From contig CM070572.1 in NCBI GenBank assembly GCA_036346355.1, forward strand, positions 43,499,944-43,563,943: a DNA stretch of 64,000 bases, given 5' to 3'. The notes under the pieces are model-generated. The model was not told the DNA's origin. It was given only the letters and a program-made list of their open reading frames with translations, and did not search any database. Both the position numbers and the translations under genes were made by a program. Positions within the stretch are counted from its first letter, which is position 1, and each line of letters begins with the position of its first letter. This DNA comes from Rhipidocladum racemiflorum. Its lineage: Eukaryota; Streptophyta; Magnoliopsida; Poales; Poaceae. Below are positions 12,031 to 22,647 of this stretch, one piece after another.

Positions 12031-14861
12031 ATGGTGGCTGTGGGCGACGGTGGCGATTGGTCGTACGACCTTCTTGATCGTCACTTGGATGCACGCCACC
12101 GTGGACGGTTACACGCTACTTGCAGAGCGGACACGGATCCTGGTGTCTTGTCCACACGAACTCCAGTACGTGCCTGGGGCATTGACAGACGCTGGTTACC
12201 CAGGTATGTAAGCGTACCAAATTTTATCGTACTTACTAGGTTGTAACACGTTGTGCTCTAACTTGTAATTTATTGTTGAAGGTTGGAGGCAGCGGGATTA
12301 CTTCCCCTTGCACAGATGGTGGAGGTCACACAGGAGGACGTCGTCAATGGTTTGGATGGTGAGGTCATCGTCGTGGAGAGATCCCGGCGCTTTCCCTTCG
12401 ACCGATCCCTACTTACTGCCCTCGTGGACCGCTGGCGGCCGGAGACGCATACCTTCCACTTGCCCTGCGGAGAGATGGCGCCAACTCTGCAAGATGTTTC
12501 GATGCTGACCGGTCTCCCGATCGCTGGCCAAACGGTTGTGCCAGCCGAGGTGGATGACAACTGGCATGATGACCTTTTTGCTAGGTTCGCAGCAGTCCTT
12601 CCCCCTGCACATGGAGGCCAAATGTAGTACGCCCTGCTACACTGACGGCAAAGGCACGGTCCTACTCTCATGTGGCTTCGCCAGTTCGAGGTATGTGTTG
12701 TCATGGTTCAAAATTGGTACGAATTATTTTATCGGTGTAGCCAACAAACTTTTCTTCTTGCAGGTTACTAGGATGGCTGGGGATGCCGATGAGTACCAGG
12801 TGAGCCAGCACTTGGAGGCTTACCTTTTGTTGTTGTTCGGGTGGGTGATGTTCACCGCCACCCATGGAGACAGCGTCGATGCTAGGCTTGTCCCGATCGC
12901 ACGGGCCATTGGTGACGCTGCCCCAGGTGAGGTACCTCAGTACAGTTGGGGATTAGCTGTCCTTTGTGCCACTTACCGGGGTCTGTGCGATGCGTGCCTC
13001 AGGACGCGTCTTGGTTCGATCCTCTCCGGGTGCCCACTCCTGCTCATACTCTGGTCATTCGAGTGCTTCCACATCGAACGACCATGGGTTGAGGACAGAG
13101 TGTATGGCCCGGAGTTCTACGGTGACACGCTTGTGGACCGCCCTACGATGGGCTCCCCTTGGTGCCACATACGGGTACGTAAATGTTTTTCGTACTATGC
13201 AATCTCGCATTCCTGCCTTTTTTGTACTAACTTTATGTCGGTACCTTCTGTATCCACAATGGGCTGGTCTGCAGGTACGGATTGTGTACGCACACTTCAC
13301 GGAGGCGTTCGACCTTTTGTGGGCCGAGCGTGTCCAATAGGAGCCTTACACCTTACAGGAGGTCATGCAACGCGCACCGCACGTTTTGTCCATCCTTTGC
13401 GCGTGAGATCTTCCGTATTCGATCACACGACGGAAGCTTGTGTTCGATGTATACGTTGAGGATTACTCAGTTCACCGGGTAATGAGGCGTTCGGACTCAA
13501 GCAAGAGGTCCCTGTTCCGCGCGGCGTGCCGGCCCCCGCAGAGGCACACATGTACGTAACTTTCCTTCTCCTTACATTTTGAATGCAACTGACTACACAT
13601 GCTAACGGGTTGATAACTTCCACAGGCATTTGAGGAAAGGTTCGCAGGGCCGCTGGACTAACTGGGCCGTGAAGATGGCCCCTTGGGTGGAGCAGTGGAC
13701 TGATGCACTACATGACGTGGTTGCAGCCGAGGTTGCGTACGACGTACAGGGATACCAGGAGTACCTGCAATGGTACACCCCACTTACACGAGTACGCATT
13801 TTGCCCGCTGTTGAGCCGGAGGATATCCTACTGATTAGTGCTGAGGAGACATATCCCAGTTATGTTGCATCAGCGATGCACTTCGTGGTATGTCCACTAG
13901 ACAGTGCGCTCAAAGTTTTAATGATATGTAAGCATACATATATCTTACGACATGTGATGACTTTCAAGGCGCCATGGGGACAGAGATGGGGTAGGATGTG
14001 AGGTCCGTGAGAGGCCGTTTGTGCGGGGGTTTTGAGATCTCTCGGGAGGAGTTCACAACGTTCGTCAATCGAATCATCATGAAGACGACGAGGATTGTGC
14101 GGGCCGTTTCGTGCTGGCATAGTTTCGATGCTGGTGGTGCGGCCTCGCAGGGGGTACGGATTAGTACAGGACCACCGTCACCGACACCACAATCGGACGA
14201 CCCCACTGTCCAGCCGTTCAGACCTCCCACCTGGCCGTACCCTGCGGTGCCGCCACAGGAGCAGCTAGGGAGCTCATCGTGGCAGCAGATCTCGTACTCC
14301 GTGCCACGTAACTTACTAACTTGCCCAGTTAAATATGCATTGCATTTTGTGGTAATTAATACTTGTGTATGACAGCCTACCCCTTCCAATACCCTACCGG
14401 CACACCATGGATGCCTCCTCCTGTCATGATTCAGACTCCAGGTGTGTTCAATATGCTTTGTAAACTGACATTGCAAGAAACTTTACTTTGAAATATATGC
14501 TTTATTCCAACATATTGTAGTACTTTCAGGTTACCGTCAGGAGGGCCCCGCTACAACGTACACACGATTGGACGACTTCGACACGGACTATGCAGGTCCG
14601 ACGCATCAAGATCTCCAGTTTGGGTCGTAGCCGAGCGCCCCCACGCCTACACACCCTACGGACCCGAGTTCTTCATGCCATACTCCTGCAGCAGACATGC
14701 CCCTTGGACCCCGGATCAGCCACGCACCAGACCGGTGGACCCCTTCAGGGCCCAAACGTCGACCTGCTGTTGCACGTCTACCAGCGAGGCGGACCAGACC
14801 TCGTGCACAGGGGGAGGGAGGTCACCAGGGAGAGGGAGATGACTATGATGGTGTCAATTGA
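12031..14861 (+). pseudogene. Plant mobile domain (PMD, MAIN-like) gene of MULE-1
   Basis: An exon from ATG 12031 (MVAVGDGGDWSYDLLDRHLD) is followed by about seven more, read by alignment to MULE-2. The core is a plant mobile domain: an FPFDRSLLTALVDRWRPETH segment, then THTFHLPCGEMAPTLQDVSM and LTGLPIAGQ near 12450-12530. Helical segments follow (HLEAYLLLLFGWVMF near 12810, YSWGLAVLCATYRGLCDAC near 12940). It ends with a proline-rich linker and an acidic tail (DDYDGVN) at 14861. The PMD is found in plant MAIN/MAIL proteins, which act in gene expression and silencing, and in some transposons. Decay includes TAG at 13338-13340 where MULE-2 has Trp and a TAG near 14627 where MULE-2 has His. Spacing of 245 bp from the transposase and shared strand make it an integral part of the element. 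Confidence 0.85.
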
Positions 14862-15014
14862 TCGTTGTATTTCTATGTTGTATTTTTGCGTTGTAATGTT
14901 ATGTTGTTACTTATATATTTATATGTTCTATTTCTGCATTTCGTACAACACGCTGCAAGCAGCTTTGTCAATCAGATTTGACAACACGCTGAGCGCCATG
15001 AATTGATAACACAG

Positions 15015-15425
15015 AAGGTGACAGGTCGTGCAGATTTGATGATAGGTGACACGTCGTGCAGCTTTTCACAGAGGGCGACAGGTCGTGCAGCTTTCATGAT
15101 GAGTGACACGTCGTGCAACTTTTCACAGAGGGTGACAGGTCGTGCAGCTTTGATGATGGCTAACACGTCATGCAGCTTTTCTCAGAGTGTGACAAGTCGT
15201 GCAACTTTGCTGATGGGTGACACATCGTGCAGCTTTTCTCAGAGTGTGACAGATGGTGCAGCTTTTCACAGAGGGTGACAGGTCATGCAGCTATGATGAT
15301 GGGTGACACGTCGTGCATCGTTTGTCAGAGGGCAACAAGTCATGCAGCTTTGGTGATGGGTGACACGTCGTCCAACTTTTCTCAGAGGGCGACAAGTCGT
15401 GTAGCTTTGATGATGGGTGACACTG
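15015..15425 (+). repeat. 57-bp minisatellite between the PMD and GRF genes
   Basis: About seven tandem units of 57 bp each consist of two related halves built on GTGACA(G/C)GTCGTGCAGCTTT. Because 57 is divisible by three, the array stays open in one frame and would encode a degenerate 19-residue repeat (VTGRAALMMGDTSCSFSQR). No start context or conserved neighbour suggests it is translated. MULE-2 has different short repeats at the matching place (39930-40060). Confidence 0.85.
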
Positions 15426-15452
15426 TTAGGGGACATATCGCCCCATATGCCC

Positions 15453-15459
15453 TATATAA
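15453..15459 (+). promoter_or_regulatory. Probable TATA box of the MULE-1 GRF gene
   Basis: TATATAA lies within the near-palindromic CCCTATATAAGGG, 117 bp before the ATG at 15576. MULE-2 has a TATTTAAG at the corresponding place upstream of its GRF gene (about 29731-29738, minus strand), which supports a conserved core promoter. Confidence 0.6.
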
Positions 15460-15575
15460 GGGCCATATGTGCTCCTGCTTCCCTCATCTCGTGCAAGAGC
15501 AAAACCACAATCAAAAGAAAAGGAGACAAAAGAAAGAGAAGGGAAGGATAAGAGGGAAAAAAAGAGGGAGGAAAA

Positions 15576-16165
15576 ATGCCTAGGCGTGTAAGTGAAAAGG
15601 GAAATGGGAAAGCAAAGGAAGAGGGAGGCGTTTCGAACTGGCTGCGCAATTCAGCGTACCAGGACCTCGTCCTACCTCTTGGGGCTGTCGCACCAATGTG
15701 TATGTGCGGAGATCCTTGCAGACTTGTCCGCTCTTTGGAAATTCCAACTTGGAAGAGGAGGTATTGGAGGTGCCGCAACTACGCCTTCGACCCGCCAGAG
15801 AAGAGCCTGAAGAATCGCCAGATGATCATAACCATACGTGTTTCGCAATATTTGTACATGAACCATTGCTGATTTATGTTTCATGTAGTCGCCTCCGCCA
15901 CTGTGTGAATTTCAGGAATGGTTTGACATGGAGCTCAACCCCGAAGACCAAAGGCTCATTGATCAAGCCAACTGGGCCAAGGATTCACGCGGCAACTTCA
16001 AGAGCAGCGTGATGCCGCACGCGAGGAGGCACATAGAAAGGAAGCGGAGGAGAAAGAGGCCGAGAGAGAGAGAGGAAATGAGAGAGGGCGCGTCGTGCCA
16101 GAGAAGCCCCATCGGAGGCATGGGCGAAGGGGAAGTGGCCTCAAAGCACTCGGTAGACGTCTAGT
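15576..16165 (+). pseudogene. GRF-type zinc-finger and coiled-coil protein gene of MULE-1
   Basis: The ORF begins MPRRVSEKGNG at 15576. It contains CMCGDPCRLVRS, then RRYWRCRNY, and after a probable intron (about 15835-15889, acceptor TGTAG) PPLCEFQEWFD. The pattern C-x-C-G ... W-x-C ... C-x-F-x-x-W is that of a GRF zinc finger, a nucleic-acid-binding fold. A charged region rich in Glu, Lys and Arg follows and reads as a coiled coil in a shifted frame from about 16005, so there is a probable one-base frameshift. MULE-2 encodes the same arrangement at 29071-29700. The role in transposition is unknown; DNA binding or partner binding is inference. Confidence 0.72.
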
Positions 16166-17490
16166 TTTAACTATTATTTTCCTTGTTCATGGTACTCCTT
16201 TCAGTTTTAAGCCGTAATAAAGAGTGTGACCTACCTTATTTTCCGCAGTAACATCCGATGTGTGAATCGCCCTCTCTCTAATCGCACTTAATAGATAAGC
16301 CGGTGGTAGTAGTTCGGAGGCACCGCAGCGTTTGCAACCCTTACCTGACATTGACCCACCATCATCTGAACTTTCGTTGTATGTGCCCTTGTAATATAAT
16401 CTGTTGCTTATTCCATCATATGAACTTTCATTGTATGTGCCATGATATGCGTTCAACAAATTTATTTCATGGGCTCAACTTTTTCATAACATGAGTTGTT
16501 GTCGACCATAATATTTAGTGTTATTGCACTAGTACAATTTACATGCAAAGCAATGTGTAAATTAAATATTTTTTCAGAATATGGTAGTCAATATATCAAA
16601 TAGCAAATCTGGTCCATTCTTCCTAAAAATTAGAATTCAAACATGATATTTTACGGGCTACCGAAAAGGCTTAAGCGTTTGTAGTATTGAAACTTCGACT
16701 ACAGAAAAAATAATGCATACGATGGCTAAACTTAAATATTTCTGTATATTTGGGATCCTTGTGAATCCAGGAACACAACAAAATTTGTTTTACCAAATTT
16801 CATGTTCATTTCATCAATATTTTAACTAGTTGTCGACTATAATACTTAGGGTTATTGCACTAGAAGAATTTAGATGCAAAGTAAAGTGCAAATTAAATAT
16901 TTTTTCCAGAATATGGTAGTCCATATATCACAGAGTAGATCTGGTCTATTCTTCCTAAAAAAATACATTCAAACATGATATTTTACGGGCTGCCGAAAAG
17001 GCTTAAGCGTCTCTAGTACTAAAATTTTGACTATAGAAAAAATATGCATACTGGATTCATTCCTAAATATTTTTGCAAAAATGGGACATCTAAGACCCCA
17101 GGAACAAGTGATATTTATTTCATGATTTTTGGAGCCATGGTTTGTATAGTTCCTTCATAATACATAAAATGGTATTTATGTAAACTCGATTCAAACAATT
17201 TAATTCTGTATGGAACATAATAGTTTTTATTATATAATCTGAATCTTTATAATTTAATATAAATTTAAAAAATTTATTTTGTCGGATTTGGAGCTTTCTA
17301 CCAAAAGATATAATACATTAAGTTAAATTCAAAAAAGAAAATAAAATAAAACATAAAAAAGAAAAAAAACCTGCCCGTCCTCCTGCCCGCCCGCCCCACC
17401 CCTCCCTGCCCGCCTCGGCCCCCCCTTGGATTCCCCCCTCTCTCCTATCTCTGGCACCAATCGCACCAACACACCGCGACTGGTGCCACC
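16166..17490 (+). repeat. MULE-1 3' subterminal region with a two-copy ~330-bp repeat
   Basis: No gene is seen. A unit containing GTTATTGCACTAG, AATATGGTAGTC and GGGCT(A/G)CCGAAAAGGCTTAAGCG occurs twice, from about 16505 and about 16835, a period of roughly 330 bp. The same motifs, inverted, make up the ~187-bp tandem array of MULE-2 (27540-28850). A C-rich stretch lies at 17370-17450. Confidence 0.75.
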
Positions 17491-17545
17491 TCACCTCTAT
17501 CGCGCCACGATGGCGTGAATCGCGCCATCGTGGCGCGATTGACGA
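17490..17545. repeat. Palindrome cluster TCGCGCCA-n-TGGCGCGA, right subterminal
   Basis: TCGCGCCACGATGGCGTGA is followed at once by TCGCGCCATCGTGGCGCGA, two near-perfect palindromes just inside the right TIR. They mirror the cluster at 3232-3448. Confidence 0.75.
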
Positions 17546-17547
17546 CC

Positions 17548-17622
17548 ACTTTTGTAAAAAAAAATAAATCCATATATATTTTTGTAATACAGGAATAAAA
17601 AATGATTATTTAAAAAAAAATC
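17548..17622 (-). repeat. MULE-1 right terminal inverted repeat
   Basis: This is the inverted partner of 3148-3222, ending AAAAAAAAATC directly before the target duplication GAAGAGTGGA at 17623-17632. Confidence 0.85.
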
Positions 17623-17632
17623 GAAGAGTGGA

Positions 17633-19383
17633 GGCGTTAGAGAGAGTAGGTTGAGATGAACAAGGTGGGCATGGGCATTGAGGTCGAAGCTCACCAGAAT
17701 GAGCAGAACGGGGCAGCAACGGTGTGGGCGCGCTCCGGCTAGCTCTACGGATGGCAGCGACGATCTTTATCCTCTCTGGGGAAACAAGGTGAACATGAGG
17801 AAGAGGAAGTCGAGGCAACCATAACACACAAAGAAACGGAGGCGGAAGCTCATCCCAACAGTCAGAATGATAGTCAAGGCGGTCGGTTCGAGTCGGAGAA
17901 GATGACCGGTGCTGTGAAGTAATCATCAAAATTATTGATTTGCAGTGTTATAAAACACAAGTAAAGATCATAATGCAATCAACAATCAAATCAAATCCTT
18001 TAGTTTATTTTGTTAGTTAGGCTTTCCATGTGTAGTGTTTGTCTTATTTATCAAGTTGATTAGGTTATTCGCCCACTATAAAAGAGTATGTATACTGTGA
18101 GTTTTGGAATAACACAAGAGAAAATTGCTCTAAAACTTCTATGTTATTATTTGTGTTTGTGTGTGTTCATGATCCAGGACTAAGACCAACATTTGGTATC
18201 TAATCTTGATATCGTTCTTGCCTCGAGGAAGTCCACCACTGCTGCGTCTCGAGGCAGACTATTATCGCTGAGTAATGTAGTGTTGAACGGGATCTGATGG
18301 GAGCGCGGATGTGGCAATGCTTACGGCTCCACGACAAGGTAGCGAGATGCCGTTGAGTCAAAATCGTATCACGGGTGGGAAGAGTCGGTGAAAAGTTATA
18401 GCGGCAAAGGGTGGAGGAGGGGTGTCTCCCCGATACCTGCTATTGATGAGCATTATCAACAACCGATGCGACAAGATGGCAATGACGGCCATCTGCGTGT
18501 CTCGTCGAGAAGATGGCCAAAGCTACCTATTCTCGTGTTAGTTGTGTCCACGAGATACTATGTATGATTATGTGAGTTTTGTACGAGTTGTGTCCACAAG
18601 ATAAACGAGTGCGAGTTTCTTCAGAGATATCGTGTGCATCAGAAGAGATCATGCTGCACGAGAAGATCAAAAGAAAGCCGCTGCGTATGCCAAGGGGAGT
18701 CCTAGACGTTGAGGAGTCATGGCCGCCATCCTAGCTGTGTGTGTTTTCAAGAGTTGTATAGGATATCGATGAGTCGTGAATGTCATCCTACAGATTATTA
18801 TGTGTAGTACAAGTCGAAGTTGAGTCCTCTTGCAGCACAATGTTGAGTTCGGGATTTGATTGCGGTAATTTGCATGAGTTGACAAATCTTGATTAGGACT
18901 GATTCTTGAAAAAGTAATCAAGACTTGTCAAAATTATTGATTTGCTGTGTTATGAAAGGCAAATAAAGATCATGATGCAATCAACAATCAGATCAAGCGA
19001 GTTAGTTTATTTCTTTAGTTAGGCTTTCTATGTTTCGTATTTGCCTTATTTATCAAGTTGATTAGGTCATTTGCCCACTATAAAAGGGGTACGTATCTCG
19101 TGAGTTTTAGAACAATATAAAAGAAAATTGATCTAAAATTTATGTGTTTTTCTTCGTGCTCTTGTGTGTTCAAGATTAAGGCTAAAACCAACAACCGGCG
19201 CGGCTAAATTCCTCTCCACCCGGGCGGAGAAGAGGGGGATTGTTGGGGGAAATGCAGAGGAGGAGCGGGCATGCAAAGTGACTCGCTCGGGCGTGGTTTA
19301 TGTAGAGAAGAGAAAGAGGACAAGCACGGCAACATGGAGATGGCTCGAGCGCGAGATCTTGTGAGCGGTGCACGCAAACTCAT
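17633..19383 (+). other. Unidentified ORF remnant split by a small LTR retrotransposon
   Basis: After the MULE-1 target duplication, 17633-17909 and 19194-19383 are flanks of the retrotransposon at 17910-19193. Ignoring that insertion, the frame ending in FESEKMTG before it continues with AAKFLSTRAEKRGIVGG after it, to a stop near 19362. A charged tract (HEEEEVEATITHKETEAEA) precedes it. I recognise no family. It may be a host gene fragment or an older element. Confidence 0.3.
17910..19193 (+). mobile_element. Small non-autonomous LTR retrotransposon (TRIM-like)
   Basis: Two direct repeats, 17910-18191 and 18900-19193, share TCAAAATTATTGATTTG, GCCCACTATAAAAG and a terminal ACCAACA. They flank about 700 bp with no coding sequence. 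Five-bp repeats ACCGG lie outside (17905-17909 and 19194-19198). Directly after the first repeat is TTTGGTATC (18192-18200), a primer-binding site like that for initiator Met-tRNA. The total of 1,284 bp without gag or pol fits a TRIM or small LARD class. The left LTR has a short deletion near its start relative to the right one. Confidence 0.8.
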
Positions 19384-20346
19384 TGTGAAATCATGTGCTG
19401 AAAAATTGGCATAGTGTTGATTTTGGTATTGCAAAGTGGTTGTGCTCATGGCATGTGTGGTGCATGTGCATGTGTTGTTTTAGATGACTAATTGATATGC
19501 TTCTGATAGCATGGTAATGGTTTTGCTTGATGCAATGGGCTCATGTGAGTGGTTGTATGGACTGATCTTGAGTCAAGTCGTGGACTTGTGCTCATACACG
19601 GTTTCGTTTTTGTTCATGTGTAGGTGTTGCCTGAGGTTGAACATGATCGATGACGTGACTAGAACTAGTTTCATGGAGGAACTGAGATTCGGGACTAGGT
19701 CCAGGGAGGAATCGAGGTCCCAGTGGTCGAGGATATCATGCGGGACGTTCGGGCTAGAGAACGGTGCACGTGAAGTCTAGTGAGTCACGTGAGTGCGGCA
19801 GGTGGGCCGTACGCGTGCTGTTGTAATCGTTTAGGGTAGTTTGCATGTACTGGGCCATGTTGGGCCAAGTGGACATGCATGCGAACTCTTCTAGGGTTTA
19901 CTTTTTTATAAATAGGAGAGGGTATCTCCTATTTTTGTTTAAGCAGGACGACAGTTAAGAAAACCAATACAAGAGCCTGTGCGATGGCGTGTAGGAAAAA
20001 GGGGGCGATCGCTTTGCCGTGGCGTGAGGCCCGCCGGCGTGCGGCTTCCGAGGAGACTTCACGTATAGTAGTGCTCCTGGCACCAAGATCCGAATAGCAG
20101 TGAGCTGAACATCTTTTTCTTGAAGTGCTCCTACGTCATGCAAATTTGGTTAAAGGTCAATCCGACGGCTGGATCTCCAGGAATTTGTGATTTACCGAAC
20201 GCATCTACTTTGTCTTTGTTGAATACGAAGCAATTATTTGATTCTGAATTAGGGTGAATTTTTAGTAGATAAAAAATTTGAATTTAGCTTCTGCGCAATC
20301 ATTCACCCCCCCTCTGATTGCTATATTAGTATACATCGATCCTACA
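19384..20346 (+). repeat. 5' LTR of Sire-1
   Basis: It starts TGTGAAATCATGTGCTG and ends GATCCTACA, as do the LTRs of the element at 49405-56538, but it is 963 bp against 1440 bp there. The tandem CACGTGA repeats of the longer LTR are reduced to one or two copies (near 19786). TTTATAAATAGG near 19907 is a likely TATA region. Confidence 0.85.
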
Positions 20347-20348
20347 AG

Positions 20349-20360
20349 TGGTATCAGAGC
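20349..20360 (+). other. Primer-binding site of Sire-1
   Basis: TGGTATCAGAGC, complementary to the 3' end of plant initiator Met-tRNA, begins two bases after the LTR. Confidence 0.9.
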
Positions 20361-20896
20361 AAAGTTTTCTAATTAATCTTAACCGATGATTAGAAATTGT
20401 AGCGATGGATAGGTATTCGATAAAACCTTATGTTTTCGATGGTATTGATTTTCAGTTTTGGAAAGCAAAGATGGAGGCATACATTCAAGCTCAGGGCTTT
20501 GTAATTTGGGAGAAGGTGTATAAACCTTATCAAGTTCCCGAGAATAATGAAGTTGACGATACAAATCGAGCACATGTGGAGGCTAATAGCAAGGCAAGAA
20601 ATCTAATCATAGGAAGGAGCGACTTTGACCGCGTGATTCATCTCAAGTCCGCATATAAGGTATGGAAATCTCTTTGTGATTACCATGAAGGTTCAAACAC
20701 GGTAAAAAAGGTACATCAAGATATTTATAAAAAAGAATACATGCACTTTGAGATGAAGTCTGGTGAATCATTAGATGATTTCTTTGCACGCTTTAATAAG
20801 ATTCTTAGCAATCTACAATCTGTTAGAGTTAGCTACACTGATGCTTCAAATGCTCGATAATTCCTTGGTGATTTAGACATGTCAATTTGGGAGATG

Positions 20897-22647
20897 TGTA
20901 GGATCGAAGTATATGAATATAGCAATCAGAGGGGGGGGTGAATAATTGTACGGAAGCTAAAACCAAATTTTTGATCTATTAAAAATTCACCCCAAAACGG
21001 AACCAAATAATTGTCTTGTATTCGACAAAAACAGATTGACAGATGTTCGGTAAAACACGAATTCCCAGAGATCCAACAGTCGGATCGATTTGAAATTTGG
21101 ATACAAGAAACTAAATTCCAATACGAATCGAAGCCAAAATGAATCAGCTCGATCGGACTTACATATCAAAAGTTATGAACCTCGCAAGCTTGCTATGACA
21201 GAAGATGATGAAAATTAATCTAACCAAAACTTCAAGATTAAACAAGAACGACAAAAGATTAATCAACTAAACTTTGAGGAACCCTAAATCAATACCCTAG
21301 AAAGGTTTTTGATGAATCAAATCAAGATGAAACTCAAGGAACAAAAATCAATCTAGAACCAGAACAAGCATGCAAACAAGAATCAAAATAGGAAACACTG
21401 TAGCAATGCGCGCACTGTAGCTTCGCGATTACTGTAGCACGCAGATGATCTGGAAGAAATTGATCTTTATTTCTTTTTGTCTAAAGTACTCCAATCAAAA
21501 GAGTATAACCCTAAAGCTCTGCTCAATTCTCTAAACAGGAGACAACCCCTCCTATTTAAAGGAGCAACTATAAGGAGTACGCATACATGTCCACTTGGCC
21601 CAACCTAGCCCAATACATGTAAGCTACCCCAAACGGCTACAACTCTGCACGCGTATGGTCCACCTGCCATACTCACGTGATTGACAACTCCTCATGTGCA
21701 CCACTCTCTTAGCCCGAACGTCCCGCATGACATCCTTGACCACCAAGACCTCAGTTCCTCCTTGAACCTAGTCCCAAACCTCAGTTCCTCCATGAACGTA
21801 GTTTCGGTCCCGTCATCGACCACGTTCGCCCCCGAGCAACACCTGCACATGAACAAACAAGAAACAAATCCGAGCACAAGTCTACGACTTGACTCAAAGT
21901 CAATCCATGCAATAACTCCCACGAGCATTGTATACAAAACAACTCAACCTGAGACAAAACATGTTCACGACGGACCAAACATTGGTTCGGCGCACACATG
22001 GCAACAACCCTAGAAAATTCCATTCATGTCGGACCAAACTCCGGTCCGGCGCAACTCACGACAGACCAAAAAAATCGGTCCGGCGTACACGTGAAAGTTT
22101 TTGTTTCAAATCACTTGATCTAGCGCAAAAACCCTAGTTTTTTTCGTTCACGGCGGACCAAAAATAATTTGGTCCGGCATACACATGAGAACAGCCGTCA
22201 AAAACCAATTCACGACGGACCAAAAAATTTGGTCCGACGTAGATGCGAAACTTACTGTTTTTGTAAGATTTTAGTCCGGCGCAGATGCGAGAACAAAACC
22301 CAAAACACCGTTCACGCCGGACCAAAAGATTTGGTCCGGCGTACATGCGAAATCAGCCTGTTTTGAAAACTTGGTATGGCACAAAATCATGTTCACGTCA
22401 AACCAAGGAAAAATGGTCCGGCTTACACATGAAAATAATCTTCAAAATCTCGTTCACCACGGACCAAAGAATTGGTCCAGCGCAACAACGAAAAATTGTC
22501 CGGCGCAGATGGGAGACTTATTGTTTTCGGAATTTGGTCCAGCACAAATAGAAAAGTTTCTGTTTATTGAAAACTTAATCAAGCACATGCATAGGCACAT
22601 TTTGCAAATTCAATTCTGAAGCCAATTTTTCAGCACATGATTTCACA
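20897..22647 (-). mobile_element. Inverted Sirevirus solo LTR inside Sire-1 gag
   Basis: The segment reads TGTAGGATCG at its left and TGATTTCACA at its right, the complement of a Sirevirus LTR. It is flanked by the 5-bp repeat AGATG (20892-20896 and 22648-22652). Removing it restores alignment of gag to the sister element. It is 1,751 bp, about 300 bp longer than the LTRs at 49405 and 55099, mainly because of the palindromic repeat array at 21960-22560. No internal domain exists, so it is a solo LTR. Confidence 0.92.
21960..22560. repeat. Array of GGACCAAA...TTTGGTCC palindromic repeats
   Basis: About nine copies of a 45-90 bp unit contain CGGACCAAAA(n)TTGGTCCGGCG followed by (T/C)A(C/G)A(C/T)G(T/C)GA. 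Each unit has an inverted repeat that could fold as a hairpin. The LTRs at 49405 and 55099 have only one such unit (near 49567-49594 and 55265-55292), so the array expanded in this LTR lineage. The short open frames across it are artefacts of the repeat. Confidence 0.85.

Larger units (their letters stand above)
3148..17622 (+). mobile_element. MULE-1: complete Mutator-like element with transposase, PMD and GRF genes
   Basis: The left end (GATTTTTTTTAAAAATAATC) is an inverted match to the right end at 17622, and similarity continues for about 75 bp. The 10-bp sequence GAAGAGTGGA flanks both sides (3138-3147 and 17623-17632). It is a perfect target-site duplication of the 9-11 bp size typical of Mutator elements. 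Inside, in one orientation, are a MuDR-type transposase (4911-11786), a plant-mobile-domain gene (12031-14861) and a GRF zinc-finger gene (15576 to about 16165), with long AT-rich subterminal regions. A 4,260-bp solo LTR splits the transposase, so the original element was about 10.2 kb. Several nonsense and frameshift changes make it non-autonomous now. Confidence 0.92.

Noticed and set aside
15003..15583. Repeat-containing ORFs with VTGRAALMM units as a possible structural protein
   Set aside because: They are produced by the 57-bp minisatellite, and MULE-2 has no equivalent protein there.
22140..22560. Possible tRNA or small RNA cluster from the palindromes
   Set aside because: The palindromes lack tRNA boxes and vary in loop and flank; they fit LTR tandem repeats.
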